Shown piece by piece: positions 1 to 8,262 of a stretch of 64,000 bases of DNA (within the stretch, counting starts at the first letter, position 1; each line of letters opens with the position of its first letter). The translations under genes were made by a program, and so were the position numbers. Source of the DNA: CAVYXZ01 sp965223835 (GTDB lineage: Bacteria > Chloroflexota > Anaerolineae > Aggregatilineales > Phototrophicaceae); contig CBDCXQ010000001.1 in NCBI GenBank assembly GCA_965223835.1, forward strand, positions 4,030,001 to 4,094,000, written 5' to 3'. The notes under the pieces were generated by a model. It was given only the letters and a program-made list of their open reading frames with translations. It had not been told where the DNA came from and ran no database searches.

Positions 1-7
1 ACCTTAA

Positions 8-304
8 CTAGGGATTAAACAGGTCGATTTCGTTACCCTCAGCCAGGGTAACAATCGCTTTTTTCCACCGGCGCGAACGCAAGTACCAGGCACGCCCCCG
101 CCGACCGCGTTTGGCCGGTTGCACCATGGTGCGCACTTTTTCAACGTCCACATCAAAAACAACTTCAATCGCTTCTTTGATCTGGATCTTATTGGCGTTC
201 AGCGCAACTTCGAAAACGTACTGGTTAAGTTCATCGGACTGAACCGTCGATTTTTCGGTTATCACTGGACGTTTAATCACGTCGTAAATATGCAAATCCG
301 TCAT
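8..304 (-). CDS. rplW: 50S ribosomal protein L23
   Basis: The 98-residue product is the usual length for bacterial L23, which binds 23S rRNA domain III near the peptide exit tunnel and docks trigger factor and SRP. The opening IYDVIKRPVITEKST is the family signature, and the basic stretch KRGRRGRAWYLRSRRWKKA is the rRNA-binding loop. The ATG follows the rplD stop by one base, so translation is probably coupled. It is the last gene of this long ribosomal operon inside the window; the rest of the S10 operon should lie beyond position 1. Confidence 0.97.
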   Translation of the reverse strand: MTDLHIYDVIKRPVITEKSTVQSDELNQYVFEVALNANKIQIKEAIEVVFDVDVEKVRTMVQPAKRGRRGRAWYLRSRRWKKAIVTLAEGNEIDLFNP

Positions 305-305
305 G

Positions 306-929
306 TTACGCCCCCCAGATCGTTTTAATAATGTCGAGCGCGTCCAGCGGAATAATCACGCGGTCATGTCCCAACAAATCGCGAATATTGAGATAGTTGG
401 CCCGCAGGTATTTGGCATTTGACAGGTTGCTGATACTGTTCTGAATGTTCTCGTTACCCTCAGCCAGTAGTACCAGTGTTTTGCTATCGCCTGCCAGCGT
501 CTCCAGGATGCCCTGCATCTCTTTTGTCTTGGGTGTATCCATCGCAATGCGATCAACAATAATAAGCTGTTCATCGCGGGCCAGGGCGCTCAGGGCCGAG
601 CGAATCGCTTCGCGGCGCATCTTCTTCGGCATATCTTTGGTATATTTACGGGGCCGGGGACCATGCGCCACGCCACCGCCAACGAAAATCGGGGCACTAC
701 GAGCACCGTGTCGGGCGCGCCCGGTACCTTTTTGCCGGTACCATTTGGCCTTTGTCAACCGAACTTCACCCCGCGTTTTGGTTTTGTGTGTACCTAAACG
801 GGCATTCGCAAGCTGGCGCACATAGGCCTGATGCATTAATCCCGTGTTGACTTCAACTTCGAAAATATCCGCCGGCAGCTCAATCTTTTGTACTTCCTTA
901 CCGGCCTGATCTAATACTGGCATTTCCAT
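306..929 (-). CDS. rplD: 50S ribosomal protein L4
   Basis: The 207-residue product is normal length for L4, an early assembly protein whose extended loop lines the exit tunnel. The tunnel loop is visible as the basic region around residues 55-105 (TKTRGEV, KGTGRARHG, GPRPRKYTKDMPKKMRREA). In some bacteria L4 also represses its own S10 operon; nothing here shows whether that applies. A Shine-Dalgarno-like GGAG precedes ATG 929. It sits between rplC and rplW in the standard order. Confidence 0.97.
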   Translation of the reverse strand: MEMPVLDQAGKEVQKIELPADIFEVEVNTGLMHQAYVRQLANARLGTHKTKTRGEVRLTKAKWYRQKGTGRARHGARSAPIFVGGGVAHGPRPRKYTKDMPKKMRREAIRSALSALARDEQLIIVDRIAMDTPKTKEMQGILETLAGDSKTLVLLAEGNENIQNSISNLSNAKYLRANYLNIRDLLGHDRVIIPLDALDIIKTIWGA

Positions 930-965
930 GGCGACTAACTCCTTCTCGCTTGCTGCTCAAACGAC

Positions 966-1604
966 TTATCGGCGACGTGGACGCGCCGGTTTGAGCATAA
1001 TGATGCCGCCATTACTACCGGGCACAGAGCCGCGCACAGCAATCATGTTCTGCTCGACATCGACCACCACAACTTCAAGATTCTCCATCGTGACTCGTTC
1101 GCTGCCCATATGACCGCCCATGCGCATCCCTTTAATGACGCGGCCAGGGGTCGAACCAGCACCAATGGAACCAGGGGCACGAGTCCGGTCTGACGCACCA
1201 TGCGTCACCGGCTGACGGTTGAAGTGATGGCGTTTGACGGTCCCGGCAAACCCCCGGCCCTTGCTGGTGCCGATCACATCAACCCGCTCACCGATTTCAA
1301 AAACATCGGCCTTAATTTCCTGGCCTTCTTCGACATCAACATCGCCATTGCGCACTCGGAACTCGCGCAAGTAACGCAGGGCAGGCAAATTGTTGCGCTT
1401 AAGATGACCCAACTGACCTTTCGTCAGGCGCTGTGGCTTGGTTTCGCCAAAGCCCAACTGAATGGCCGTATATCCATCACGTTCTGTCGTGCGCACCTGG
1501 GTCACATAGCAGGGACCTACTTCGAGAACGGTCACCGGAATCACGTTGCCGCTATCATCGAAGATCTGGGTCATCCCCACTTTTTTACCAATAATGCCCT
1601 TCAT
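966..1604 (-). CDS. rplC: 50S ribosomal protein L3
   Basis: L3 is an early 50S assembly protein whose loop approaches the peptidyl transferase centre. The start MKGIIGKKVGMTQIF and the central segment around GRGFAGTVKRHHF followed by GSIGAGSTPGRVIKGMRMGGHMG are diagnostic. ATG 1604 is preferred over the ATG four codons upstream (1616) because GGAGGT lies just before it and L3 proteins normally begin MKGI. The length of 212 residues is typical. It is the second S10-operon gene here, 93 bases after rpsJ. Confidence 0.97.
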   Translation of the reverse strand: MKGIIGKKVGMTQIFDDSGNVIPVTVLEVGPCYVTQVRTTERDGYTAIQLGFGETKPQRLTKGQLGHLKRNNLPALRYLREFRVRNGDVDVEEGQEIKADVFEIGERVDVIGTSKGRGFAGTVKRHHFNRQPVTHGASDRTRAPGSIGAGSTPGRVIKGMRMGGHMGSERVTMENLEVVVVDVEQNMIAVRGSVPGSNGGIIMLKPARPRRR

Positions 1605-1697
1605 AACGACCTCCAACGGGCATACGCGCTGTCAAGCAGACGTATCCCTTTCTGGTTAAACGCAGTGGCGGACCGGGCGCTGGCCCGCATACGCAGC

Positions 1698-2009
1698 TTA
1701 AATCTTGATTTCAATATCGACACCAGCGGGCAAGTTCAGCCGCATCAGGGTGTCAATCGTCTTACTATCCGGATCCAGCACATCGATCAGGCGTTTGTGG
1801 GTACGAATCTCAAAGTGTTCTTGCGATTCTTTATCGATGAACGGTCCCCGCCGCACCGTAAACCGCTCAATATGCGTCGGTAACGGGACCGGGCCAACCA
1901 CCCGGGCGCCGGTGCGTTCGGCGGTTTCGACAATGCGCTGGGCCGATTGATCAATCACTCGATGATCGTAGGCTTTTAACCGGATGCGAATCTTGTTCTT
2001 GGCGACCAT
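1698..2009 (-). CDS. rpsJ: 30S ribosomal protein S10 (NusE)
   Basis: The 103-residue product has the S10 pattern IRIRLKAYDHRVIDQSA near the N-terminus and GPVPLPTHIERFTVRRGPFIDKESQEHFE in the middle. S10 sits in the 30S head and, as NusE, pairs with NusB in antitermination and with NusG in transcription-translation coupling. AGGA lies six bases before ATG 2009. It follows tuf after an 88-base gap containing a strong hairpin, so the str and S10 operons are fused here. Confidence 0.97.
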   Translation of the reverse strand: MVAKNKIRIRLKAYDHRVIDQSAQRIVETAERTGARVVGPVPLPTHIERFTVRRGPFIDKESQEHFEIRTHKRLIDVLDPDSKTIDTLMRLNLPAGVDIEIKI

Positions 2010-2037
2010 ATACAGTCCTAAAAGTTAGTATCGTAGT

Positions 2038-2071
2038 AAATGCCGGGACGCTGTTACGTTTCCCGGCATTT
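2038..2071 (-). other. Strong hairpin between tuf and rpsJ
   Basis: An 11-bp perfect inverted repeat (AAATGCCGGGA / TCCCGGCATTT) with a 12-base loop lies between tuf and rpsJ. On the transcribed minus strand it is not followed by a T-run, so it is unlikely to be an efficient intrinsic terminator. A stem here could instead be an RNA-processing or 3'-end stability element that sets separate levels of tuf and S10-operon mRNA. The function is inferred; only the repeat is seen. Confidence 0.6.
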
Positions 2072-2097
2072 ACAAGGCCTGAGCTAGGTTCGAAATC

Positions 2098-3297
2098 CTA
2101 CTCGAGGATCTCGGTGATGACACCCGCGCCGACGGTCAGGCCGCCTTCACGAATAGCGAATTTGGAACCTTTTTCCAGCGCGACGGGCATAATCAACTCG
2201 ACTTCCAGGTTGACATTATCGCCTGGCATCACCATTTCCACGCCTTCTGGCAGTGCAATGGTCCCGGTCACATCCATCGTACGGATGTAGAACTGGGGAC
2301 GGTAGCCGGGGAAGAATGCTTTGTGACGACCACCCTCATCTTTACGCAGCACGTACACTTCGCTCATGAACTTCTTGTGCGGGGTGATGCTTCCGGGTTT
2401 CGCCAGCACCTGACCACGCTCAACTTCGTCACGATCTTTACCACGCAGCAGCACACCAGCGTTGTCACCCGCCTGGGCCGAATCGAGTTCTTTATGGAAC
2501 ATTTCAATACCAGTGACGGTCGTCTTTTCGATAGCATCGCGCAGGCCAACAATGTCGATCTCTTCGCCCTTCTTCAGGACACCACGATCAACCCGGCCTG
2601 TCACCACCGTACCACGCCCCTTGATCGAGAACACATCTTCAATCGACATCAGGAAGGGCTTGTCGACGTCACGTTCTGGTGTGGGAATCCACTCATCAAC
2701 GGCGTCCATCAGTGCCCGAATGGAAGCATATTCCGGTGCATCGGGATCTGAGCTATCGGATTCGGTGGCAGCCAGGGCCGATCCACGAATGACCGGGGTG
2801 TCGGCTGAGAACTCATAACCTTCCAACAGTTCGGCCAGTTCCAGTTCCACCAGTTCCAGCAGCTCTTCATCGTCCATCTGGTCAATTTTGTTCAGGTAGA
2901 CCACCATCGCGGGCACTTCCACCTGCTTTGCCAGCAGCACGTGTTCACGCGTTTGCGGCATGGGACCATCGGGTGCGCTCACCACCAGAATGGCGCCATC
3001 CATCTGCGCGGCACCGGTAATCATGTTCTTGATATAGTCACGGTGGCCGGGGCAATCGACATGTGCATAATGCCGGGCTTCGGTTTCATATTCGACATGA
3101 CGAATGTTGATGGTGATGCCCCGTGCCTTTTCTTCAGGCGCGTTGTCGATGTCCTCATACTTCATCGCTTCGGCCTGTCCAACCAAACCGAGCACTTTGG
3201 TGATGGCCGCCGTCAACGTGGTTTTCCCATGATCAACATGACCAATCGTACCAATGTTGACATGCGGCTTGTTGCGTTCGAATTTTTCTTTACCCAT
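2098..3297 (-). CDS. tuf: Elongation factor Tu
   Basis: The 399-residue GTPase delivers aminoacyl-tRNA to the ribosomal A site. The P-loop GHVDHGKTT (about residues 18-26), switch I ending in RGITIN, the DCPGH motif, NKID and the two C-terminal beta-barrel domains are all present. The C-terminus GGLTVGAGVITEILE is canonical. AGAGGG precedes ATG 3297. A single full-length copy lies in the usual place after fusA; any second tuf copy would be outside this window. Confidence 0.98.
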   Translation of the reverse strand: MGKEKFERNKPHVNIGTIGHVDHGKTTLTAAITKVLGLVGQAEAMKYEDIDNAPEEKARGITINIRHVEYETEARHYAHVDCPGHRDYIKNMITGAAQMDGAILVVSAPDGPMPQTREHVLLAKQVEVPAMVVYLNKIDQMDDEELLELVELELAELLEGYEFSADTPVIRGSALAATESDSSDPDAPEYASIRALMDAVDEWIPTPERDVDKPFLMSIEDVFSIKGRGTVVTGRVDRGVLKKGEEIDIVGLRDAIEKTTVTGIEMFHKELDSAQAGDNAGVLLRGKDRDEVERGQVLAKPGSITPHKKFMSEVYVLRKDEGGRHKAFFPGYRPQFYIRTMDVTGTIALPEGVEMVMPGDNVNLEVELIMPVALEKGSKFAIREGGLTVGAGVITEILE

Positions 3298-3338
3298 TGA
3301 TGAACCCTCTTTGATTTCTCAATCGACTCTAAATTGAG

Positions 3339-5447
3339 CTACCCGCCGCTCTTGATGACCTCATCGGCAATCGACTGCGGCGCAACTGCATATGCATCGA
3401 ACTCCATCGTGAAGTTCCCACGACCCTGCGTCATATTACGCAGATTGGTGGCATAACCAAACATTTCACCCAGTGGTACGATCGCTCGGATCGACGTGGA
3501 GCCATCGCCACGAGGTTCCATCCCTTGAACGATCCCGCGCCGGGATGACAGGTCGCCGACAACCGACCCGGTATAATCTTCCGGGGCCACGACTTCCACT
3601 TTCATCGTCGGTTCTAACAGGACCGGTTTACCCTTTTGAACGCCTTCTTTCAGGCACATTGAACCCGCGATTTTAAAAGCAATTTCGCTGGAGTCAACAT
3701 CGTGTGACGCGCCATCGACCAATGAGGCTTTGACATCGACCACAGGATACCCGGCTAACACGCCACCTTGCATCGCTTCACGAATACCATTTTCCGTCGG
3801 GCGAATAAATTCCTGCGGGACTGAGCCACCGCGAATGGCATTCACGAACAACAGACCATCTTTGACATTTTCGGTGTCATCGTCTTCACCCATCGGCTCA
3901 AACTCACACACGACCCGCGCATATTGACCGGAGCCACCCGTCTGCCGTTTGAAGGTCGTATCAATACGCACTGGCTTCGTGATCGTCTCACGGTAAGCGA
4001 CACGCGGACGCCCCACATTGGCCTCAACGCCAAATTCACGCATCATGCGGTCCACCAGCACCTCAAGGTGTAGCTCACCCATCCCGCGAATTTTTGTCTG
4101 GCCCAGCTTGTCATCGACCTCAATCTTAAAGGTTGGGTCCTCTTCCGCCAGTCGCCGCAGCGCTTCACCCATTTTGTCCTGGTCGGCTTTGGTGTTGGGT
4201 TCAATCGCTACCTCAATCACCGGTTCAGGGAAGGTGATTTTTTCCAGCACAATTGGATTGTTCTGGTCAGAAAGCGTATCACCGGTGAACGTGTCTTTCA
4301 GGCCCAGGATGGCCGCTATATCACCGGCATGAACCTCATCAACATCCTCACGTCGGTCAGCAAACATCCGCACGATGCGACCAACCCGTTCGCGCTTGTC
4401 CTGTGTCGAGTTCTGCAACATCGTACCGGCTTTTACCGTACCCGAATAGACGCGGAAAAATGCCAGTCGGCCCACATAAGGGTCAGTGATGATTTTGAAG
4501 ACCAGTGCCGATGTTGGTTCGCTATCAGATGCTGAGCGCGAAACTTCGGCCTCGGTTCGGGGGTGGGTTCCTGTAACCGGCGGCACATCCAACGGCGAGG
4601 GCAAGATGTCAACAACGCGGTCCAACATCATCTGGACGCCCTTGTTCTTCAAGGCCGACCCGCAGAGTACCGGCTGTATCTTACTGGCAATCGTCGCCTC
4701 GCGCAGCGCACCCATCAGTTCGTCGTTAGTGATTTCCTCTTCCATGAGATATTTCTCAGTGAGGTAATCATCATTCTCAACGATCTTCTCAATCATCTCA
4801 GACCGCATGGTTTCGGCCTGTTCACGATGACTTTCCGGGATGGGATGGCGCTCAATAGCGGTCCCCAGGTCATCCCCATACGTGACCAGTTCCATTGTAA
4901 TCAAGTCAATGATGCCGTTAAACTCATCGCCTTCACCATAAGGCATCTGGATGGGAACCGGATTCCCCTTCAGGCGATCAACAATCATTCCCACACAGCG
5001 CTGGAAATTCGCGCCGGTGCGATCCATCTTATTTACGAAGCACATGCGGGGCACACGATAGTCATCGGCCTGCCGCCATACCGTTTCCGATTGTGGCTCA
5101 ACCCCGGCCACCCCATCAAATACCACGATCCCACCATCCAGCACGCGCAAACTCCGCTGCACTTCCGCTGTGAAGTCAACGTGCCCAGGGGTGTCAATAA
5201 TATTGATTTGATGACCGTTCCAACTGGCCGTCACCGCCGCCGATGTAATCGTAATACCACGCTCACGTTCCTGCTCCATGTAGTCCGTCGTTGCGGCACC
5301 ATCATGAACCTCACCGATACGGTGAACCATACCAGTATAATACAGAACCCGCTCGGTGGTGGTTGTTTTGCCAGCATCAATATGCGCAATAATACCGATG
5401 TTGCGCACCTTATTGAGATCGAACTTTGCTGCTGCTTTTTTCGCCAT
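3339..5447 (-). CDS. fusA: Elongation factor G
   Basis: The 702-residue translocase GTPase has the standard length. Motifs in order are the P-loop AHIDAGKTTTTE (about 20-31), RGITITSA, DTPGHVDF, and NKMDR, followed by domains II-V with the conserved GMGELHLEVLVDRM and a C-terminal segment with RGIVQGMEPRGDG. It catalyses translocation after peptide-bond formation and ribosome recycling with RRF. AGCAGGT precedes ATG 5447. It sits between rpsG and tuf as in most bacteria. Confidence 0.98.
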   Translation of the reverse strand: MAKKAAAKFDLNKVRNIGIIAHIDAGKTTTTERVLYYTGMVHRIGEVHDGAATTDYMEQERERGITITSAAVTASWNGHQINIIDTPGHVDFTAEVQRSLRVLDGGIVVFDGVAGVEPQSETVWRQADDYRVPRMCFVNKMDRTGANFQRCVGMIVDRLKGNPVPIQMPYGEGDEFNGIIDLITMELVTYGDDLGTAIERHPIPESHREQAETMRSEMIEKIVENDDYLTEKYLMEEEITNDELMGALREATIASKIQPVLCGSALKNKGVQMMLDRVVDILPSPLDVPPVTGTHPRTEAEVSRSASDSEPTSALVFKIITDPYVGRLAFFRVYSGTVKAGTMLQNSTQDKRERVGRIVRMFADRREDVDEVHAGDIAAILGLKDTFTGDTLSDQNNPIVLEKITFPEPVIEVAIEPNTKADQDKMGEALRRLAEEDPTFKIEVDDKLGQTKIRGMGELHLEVLVDRMMREFGVEANVGRPRVAYRETITKPVRIDTTFKRQTGGSGQYARVVCEFEPMGEDDDTENVKDGLLFVNAIRGGSVPQEFIRPTENGIREAMQGGVLAGYPVVDVKASLVDGASHDVDSSEIAFKIAGSMCLKEGVQKGKPVLLEPTMKVEVVAPEDYTGSVVGDLSSRRGIVQGMEPRGDGSTSIRAIVPLGEMFGYATNLRNMTQGRGNFTMEFDAYAVAPQSIADEVIKSGG

Positions 5448-5482
5448 ACCTGCTTATTTTTTACTCACTCACTCGGTATGCA

Positions 5483-5950
5483 TTAACGGAAATGAGCGAA
5501 CGCCCGGTTGGCCTCAGCCATCCGATGCGTCTCATCTTTCCGTCTCATCGCGTTACCCTGGCCGTTCGCCGCATCCAGCAGCTCAGCAGCCAGCTTTTCT
5601 TCCATATTCCGCCCCCCGCGTGATCGTGAGAATTCCAGCAACCAGCGCATCGCCAGCGAAATGGAACGATCATGCGGAACTTCCATTGGCACCTGATAGG
5701 TCGACCCACCAACGCGTTTTGGTTTCACCTCAACCGCGGGGGCGACATTGCGCAGGGCTTGTTCGAATAGTTCAACCGGGTCGCGATTGCCTCGTTGTTC
5801 CATAATATCCAGCGCCCGGTACATAATGCGTTGGGCGGTGCTTTTCTTGCCACCATACATCATGCGATTCACAAACATTGAAATATGGACGTTATTAAAT
5901 TTCTTGTCCGGCACGACAGGCCGCTTAGGTGGACGATTTCTTCTGGGCAT
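5483..5950 (-). CDS. rpsG: 30S ribosomal protein S7
   Basis: The 155-residue product nucleates assembly of the 30S head by binding the 3' major domain of 16S rRNA. The family motifs VNRMMYGGKKSTAQRI, PAVEVKPKRVGGSTYQVP and the C-terminal ETHRMAEANRAFAHFR are complete. GAGG precedes ATG 5950. It lies 15 bases after rpsL. In enterobacteria S7 is the translational repressor of the str operon; no matching repressor site was identified here. Confidence 0.97.
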   Translation of the reverse strand: MPRRNRPPKRPVVPDKKFNNVHISMFVNRMMYGGKKSTAQRIMYRALDIMEQRGNRDPVELFEQALRNVAPAVEVKPKRVGGSTYQVPMEVPHDRSISLAMRWLLEFSRSRGGRNMEEKLAAELLDAANGQGNAMRRKDETHRMAEANRAFAHFR

Positions 5951-5965
5951 AAGTACCTCTTCAGT

Positions 5966-6382
5966 CTACCGGGGCCGTTTGGTCCCATATTTGCTACGAC
6001 CTTGTTCACGGTTAGTGACACCTTCGGTATCCAACGTACCGCGCACGATATGATAACGCACGCCGGGCAGGTCTTTCACACGCCCACCGCGCACCAGAAC
6101 CACACTGTGCTCCTGGAGTTGGTGACCTTCACCGGGGATGTAGGCCGTAACCTCAATCCCATTAGTCAACCGAACACGGGCCACCTTACGCAGCGCCGAA
6201 TTCGGCTTTTTGGGGGTCATGGTTTTCACCTGGGTACACACACCGCGCTTCTGGGGAGCACCCTTCCGGCGGCGAGTCCGTTTCTGCGAATATGCGTTTA
6301 ACGTATATTGCAGGGCTGGGGCTTTGGTCTTGGTCTTTTTGTCTTTCCGACCTTTTCGCACCAGTTGGTTAATGGTTGGCAT
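5966..6382 (-). CDS. rpsL: 30S ribosomal protein S12
   Basis: S12 forms part of the decoding centre. The sequence begins MPTINQLVRKGR and contains the decoding loops TPKKPNSALRKVARV and PGEGHNLQEHS-like PGEGHQLQEHS; the two lysines linked to streptomycin resistance (in TPKKPNS and in the VRGGRVKDLPGV region) are the wild-type residues. The start at 6382 is chosen because GGAGAG precedes it; an in-frame ATG 12 bases upstream adds the atypical MERF. It is the first gene of the operon. Confidence 0.97.
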   Translation of the reverse strand: MPTINQLVRKGRKDKKTKTKAPALQYTLNAYSQKRTRRRKGAPQKRGVCTQVKTMTPKKPNSALRKVARVRLTNGIEVTAYIPGEGHQLQEHSVVLVRGGRVKDLPGVRYHIVRGTLDTEGVTNREQGRSKYGTKRPR

Positions 6383-6418
6383 AAATCTCTCCACATGCTA
6401 GCTTGCAGGCACGCAAAA

Positions 6419-6440
6419 AGGCGATCAAGTATGAACGCCT
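6419..6440 (-). promoter_or_regulatory. Terminator-like hairpin in the rpsL leader
   Basis: On the minus strand the rpsL leader contains AGGCG, a 12-base loop, CGCCT and then a run of T. The roughly 170-base leader between the predicted transcription start and rpsL leaves room for attenuation. The stem is only 5 bp, so this is a weak candidate. No competing antiterminator was identified. Confidence 0.3.
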
Positions 6441-6557
6441 CTATATCCATTACTGGTGACGAGCCATCCCGGTATTCCGTAACGCTATCGCCACACTTGT
6501 CCGGTTGTAGTGGCAAAATATTGCCTCATGGAGGTTATTTTACCATCGCGCTGAAGA

Positions 6558-6586
6558 ATAATAGCAGTCGCTACAGCAGGTGTCAA
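6558..6586 (-). promoter_or_regulatory. Sigma-70-type promoter of the str-S10 operon
   Basis: The minus strand reads TTGACA, then a 17-base spacer, then TATTAT, a perfect -35 and a five-of-six -10. It points at rpsL, with a predicted start near 6551. It is the only such match in the 260-base gap upstream of the eight-gene ribosomal operon, so it is probably the main promoter. Confidence 0.75.
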
Positions 6587-6655
6587 GGGACTGCGCAACT
6601 CAATTTCTAACCAAAAAATAAGTCATCTGCTGTGCAGGGCCATGCGATTGGTTAT

Positions 6656-7372
6656 TCACTTTCTATCCCAAAAAAACGCCTGCCGGATGAAGTCGCGTTC
6701 GGGCACTTGCCTCGCATCAAACTCACGTAGCACTGCTTCCTGATCATAGGCGACACTGTCGTGGTAAACATTGCAATACCCTTCGCTGCAAAACAGCAGT
6801 GTATACCGGGCCAAATTATCATGTGAACAGCCTACTGAACCGGGGTTGATATAACGGGCTGTGCCCTTCAGATCAGTAAATTTATGGGTATGCCCGAAGC
6901 AAATCACATCCGCGTCATAAGCGTTGAACATCCGATCATAATCTGTAGCAGTGGCCCCTTTAATGATAGACTCGAAACCTGACCCACCACCCCGAAGACC
7001 GTAATGCAAAAAAACGAGACTCATGGCAGCAATCCTGCGTTCCAGAACGAAGGGCCACTGGGCCATCGTTTCGCGCAGCGCCGGATCAAGCTGGGCATGC
7101 GTCCATTGCTGGTGCGCCACCTCGCCAGCGCTCATCCAATCCGGCTGCGGTTGTGGCAACCCGTCGACAAACCACCAATCATGATTACCCATAATAAAGT
7201 GCATGTTGGGGGTGTTCAACAGCAGGTCGAGAGTTTCCGCTGGATATGGCCCGATTGAGATCGCATCGCCGAGGTGATATATGGCAGCGGGCTGATGATG
7301 TTTTAATGCATTGATAACAGCCTGCAAAGCAATCAAGTTGGCGTGAACATCGGCGATTATGGCGATCTTCAT
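6656..7372 (-). CDS. Calcineurin-like metallophosphoesterase (YfcE/MJ0936 type)
   Basis: The 238-residue product has the dinuclear-metal phosphoesterase motifs in order: DVHANLIAL near the N-terminus, GDAISIGPYP, GNHDWW (about 81-86), GHTHKF and NPGSVGCSHD. Such enzymes hydrolyse phosphomono- or diesters in the cytoplasm; the substrate cannot be read from sequence. ATG 7372 overlaps the stop of the upstream methyltransferase gene by four bases, so the two are translationally coupled. A second unrelated family member lies at 37855. Confidence 0.85.
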   Translation of the reverse strand: MKIAIIADVHANLIALQAVINALKHHQPAAIYHLGDAISIGPYPAETLDLLLNTPNMHFIMGNHDWWFVDGLPQPQPDWMSAGEVAHQQWTHAQLDPALRETMAQWPFVLERRIAAMSLVFLHYGLRGGGSGFESIIKGATATDYDRMFNAYDADVICFGHTHKFTDLKGTARYINPGSVGCSHDNLARYTLLFCSEGYCNVYHDSVAYDQEAVLREFDARQVPERDFIRQAFFWDRK

Positions 7373-8142
7373 GTGGGTCGCCGCGCAACAATGATGGGCT
7401 GATAAAAGCCGCTATCATCCGGCATCAGCCAGTGTTTGTCAGTCAGATCAGTGGTTGACAGCGCTTCATTGACCTCAGACCTCTGCCAGGCCCGCAGTTG
7501 ACTGGTCGCGCACACCGTTTCCCAACGCTCGCCCTGCTGCTTAACCGTAAAATGATTCAACATATAACTTTTGTCATCGTCGGCCCAATCCCACACCTGA
7601 AAAACGATGCTGCGCCCAAAATCACGATCTGCGACCACAGGAGTTGTAGAACGCGGTTTATCCAGCACGGTTTGATCGTAATCCCGCAGGCTGACTAGCA
7701 ACATCCCACCCGGCGCAACCTTAGCCGCCATCTGCTGCAGCGCCAGCGCCAGATCATCAGATGTCTGCAAATGGGCGATGGCATTATCGAAAGAAAGCAC
7801 AGCATCATAGGTCCCTGGTACATCACTTGCCAGTTGACGCACATCGGCTACCCCAAACGTGATGTCCACCTTGAAGTTAGCAGCTTCTGCCTGTGCCCGC
7901 TCGACCTCTTCCGCACTCAAATCGGTTGCGGTGACGACATAATTTTGCAGTGCCAGGCCAATCGCCTGGGTGCCAATGCCACAGGTACAGTCCAGGACCG
8001 TCTGCTGGTTGTTATCCAGATAGCGCCGCAGCAGATTGTCAAGGATGTCGCTTTGGCGTCGCACCGATTTGCGCCAGTTGGGAAAAATAAAGTGATAATT
8101 ATCCGAGAGAATTCTGTAGAATTCGCGTACCTCGTCCGCCAT
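7369..8142 (-). CDS. Class I SAM-dependent methyltransferase
   Basis: The 257-residue protein has a Rossmann methyltransferase core: motif I is VLDCTCGIGTQAIGLAL (about residues 48-64), followed by an acidic strand end VTATDLS, GVADVRQL, and VLSFDNAIAHL as motif IV. The motif I and overall length resemble glycine/sarcosine-type N-methyltransferases, but the substrate is not certain. It overlaps the metallophosphoesterase gene by four bases and probably forms a two-gene operon with it. GGAG lies about 10 bases before ATG 8142. Confidence 0.8.
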   Translation of the reverse strand: MADEVREFYRILSDNYHFIFPNWRKSVRRQSDILDNLLRRYLDNNQQTVLDCTCGIGTQAIGLALQNYVVTATDLSAEEVERAQAEAANFKVDITFGVADVRQLASDVPGTYDAVLSFDNAIAHLQTSDDLALALQQMAAKVAPGGMLLVSLRDYDQTVLDKPRSTTPVVADRDFGRSIVFQVWDWADDDKSYMLNHFTVKQQGERWETVCATSQLRAWQRSEVNEALSTTDLTDKHWLMPDDSGFYQPIIVARRPT

Positions 8143-8262
8143 CCGGTTGCGCCTCCGTTTCTAACCGTCTATCATCCCCCAGTATAGCAACAACGAATGA
8201 CAATCTTTACTACATAAGACAAAAATCATTTTGACTCGGCCATATTCTGTTTGGAGCCTCAG

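Noticed and set aside
1200..1883. 227-codon plus-strand open frame
   Set aside because: Antisense shadow of rplC and rpsJ; both sense genes are unmistakable.
2080..2098. GGTTCGAAATCC, like a tRNA T-loop
   Set aside because: It sits at the 3' end of tuf with no acceptor or anticodon stem around it.
4563..5486. 307-codon open frame on the plus strand
   Set aside because: It is entirely antisense to fusA, has no family motif, and is explained by the codon bias of the true gene.
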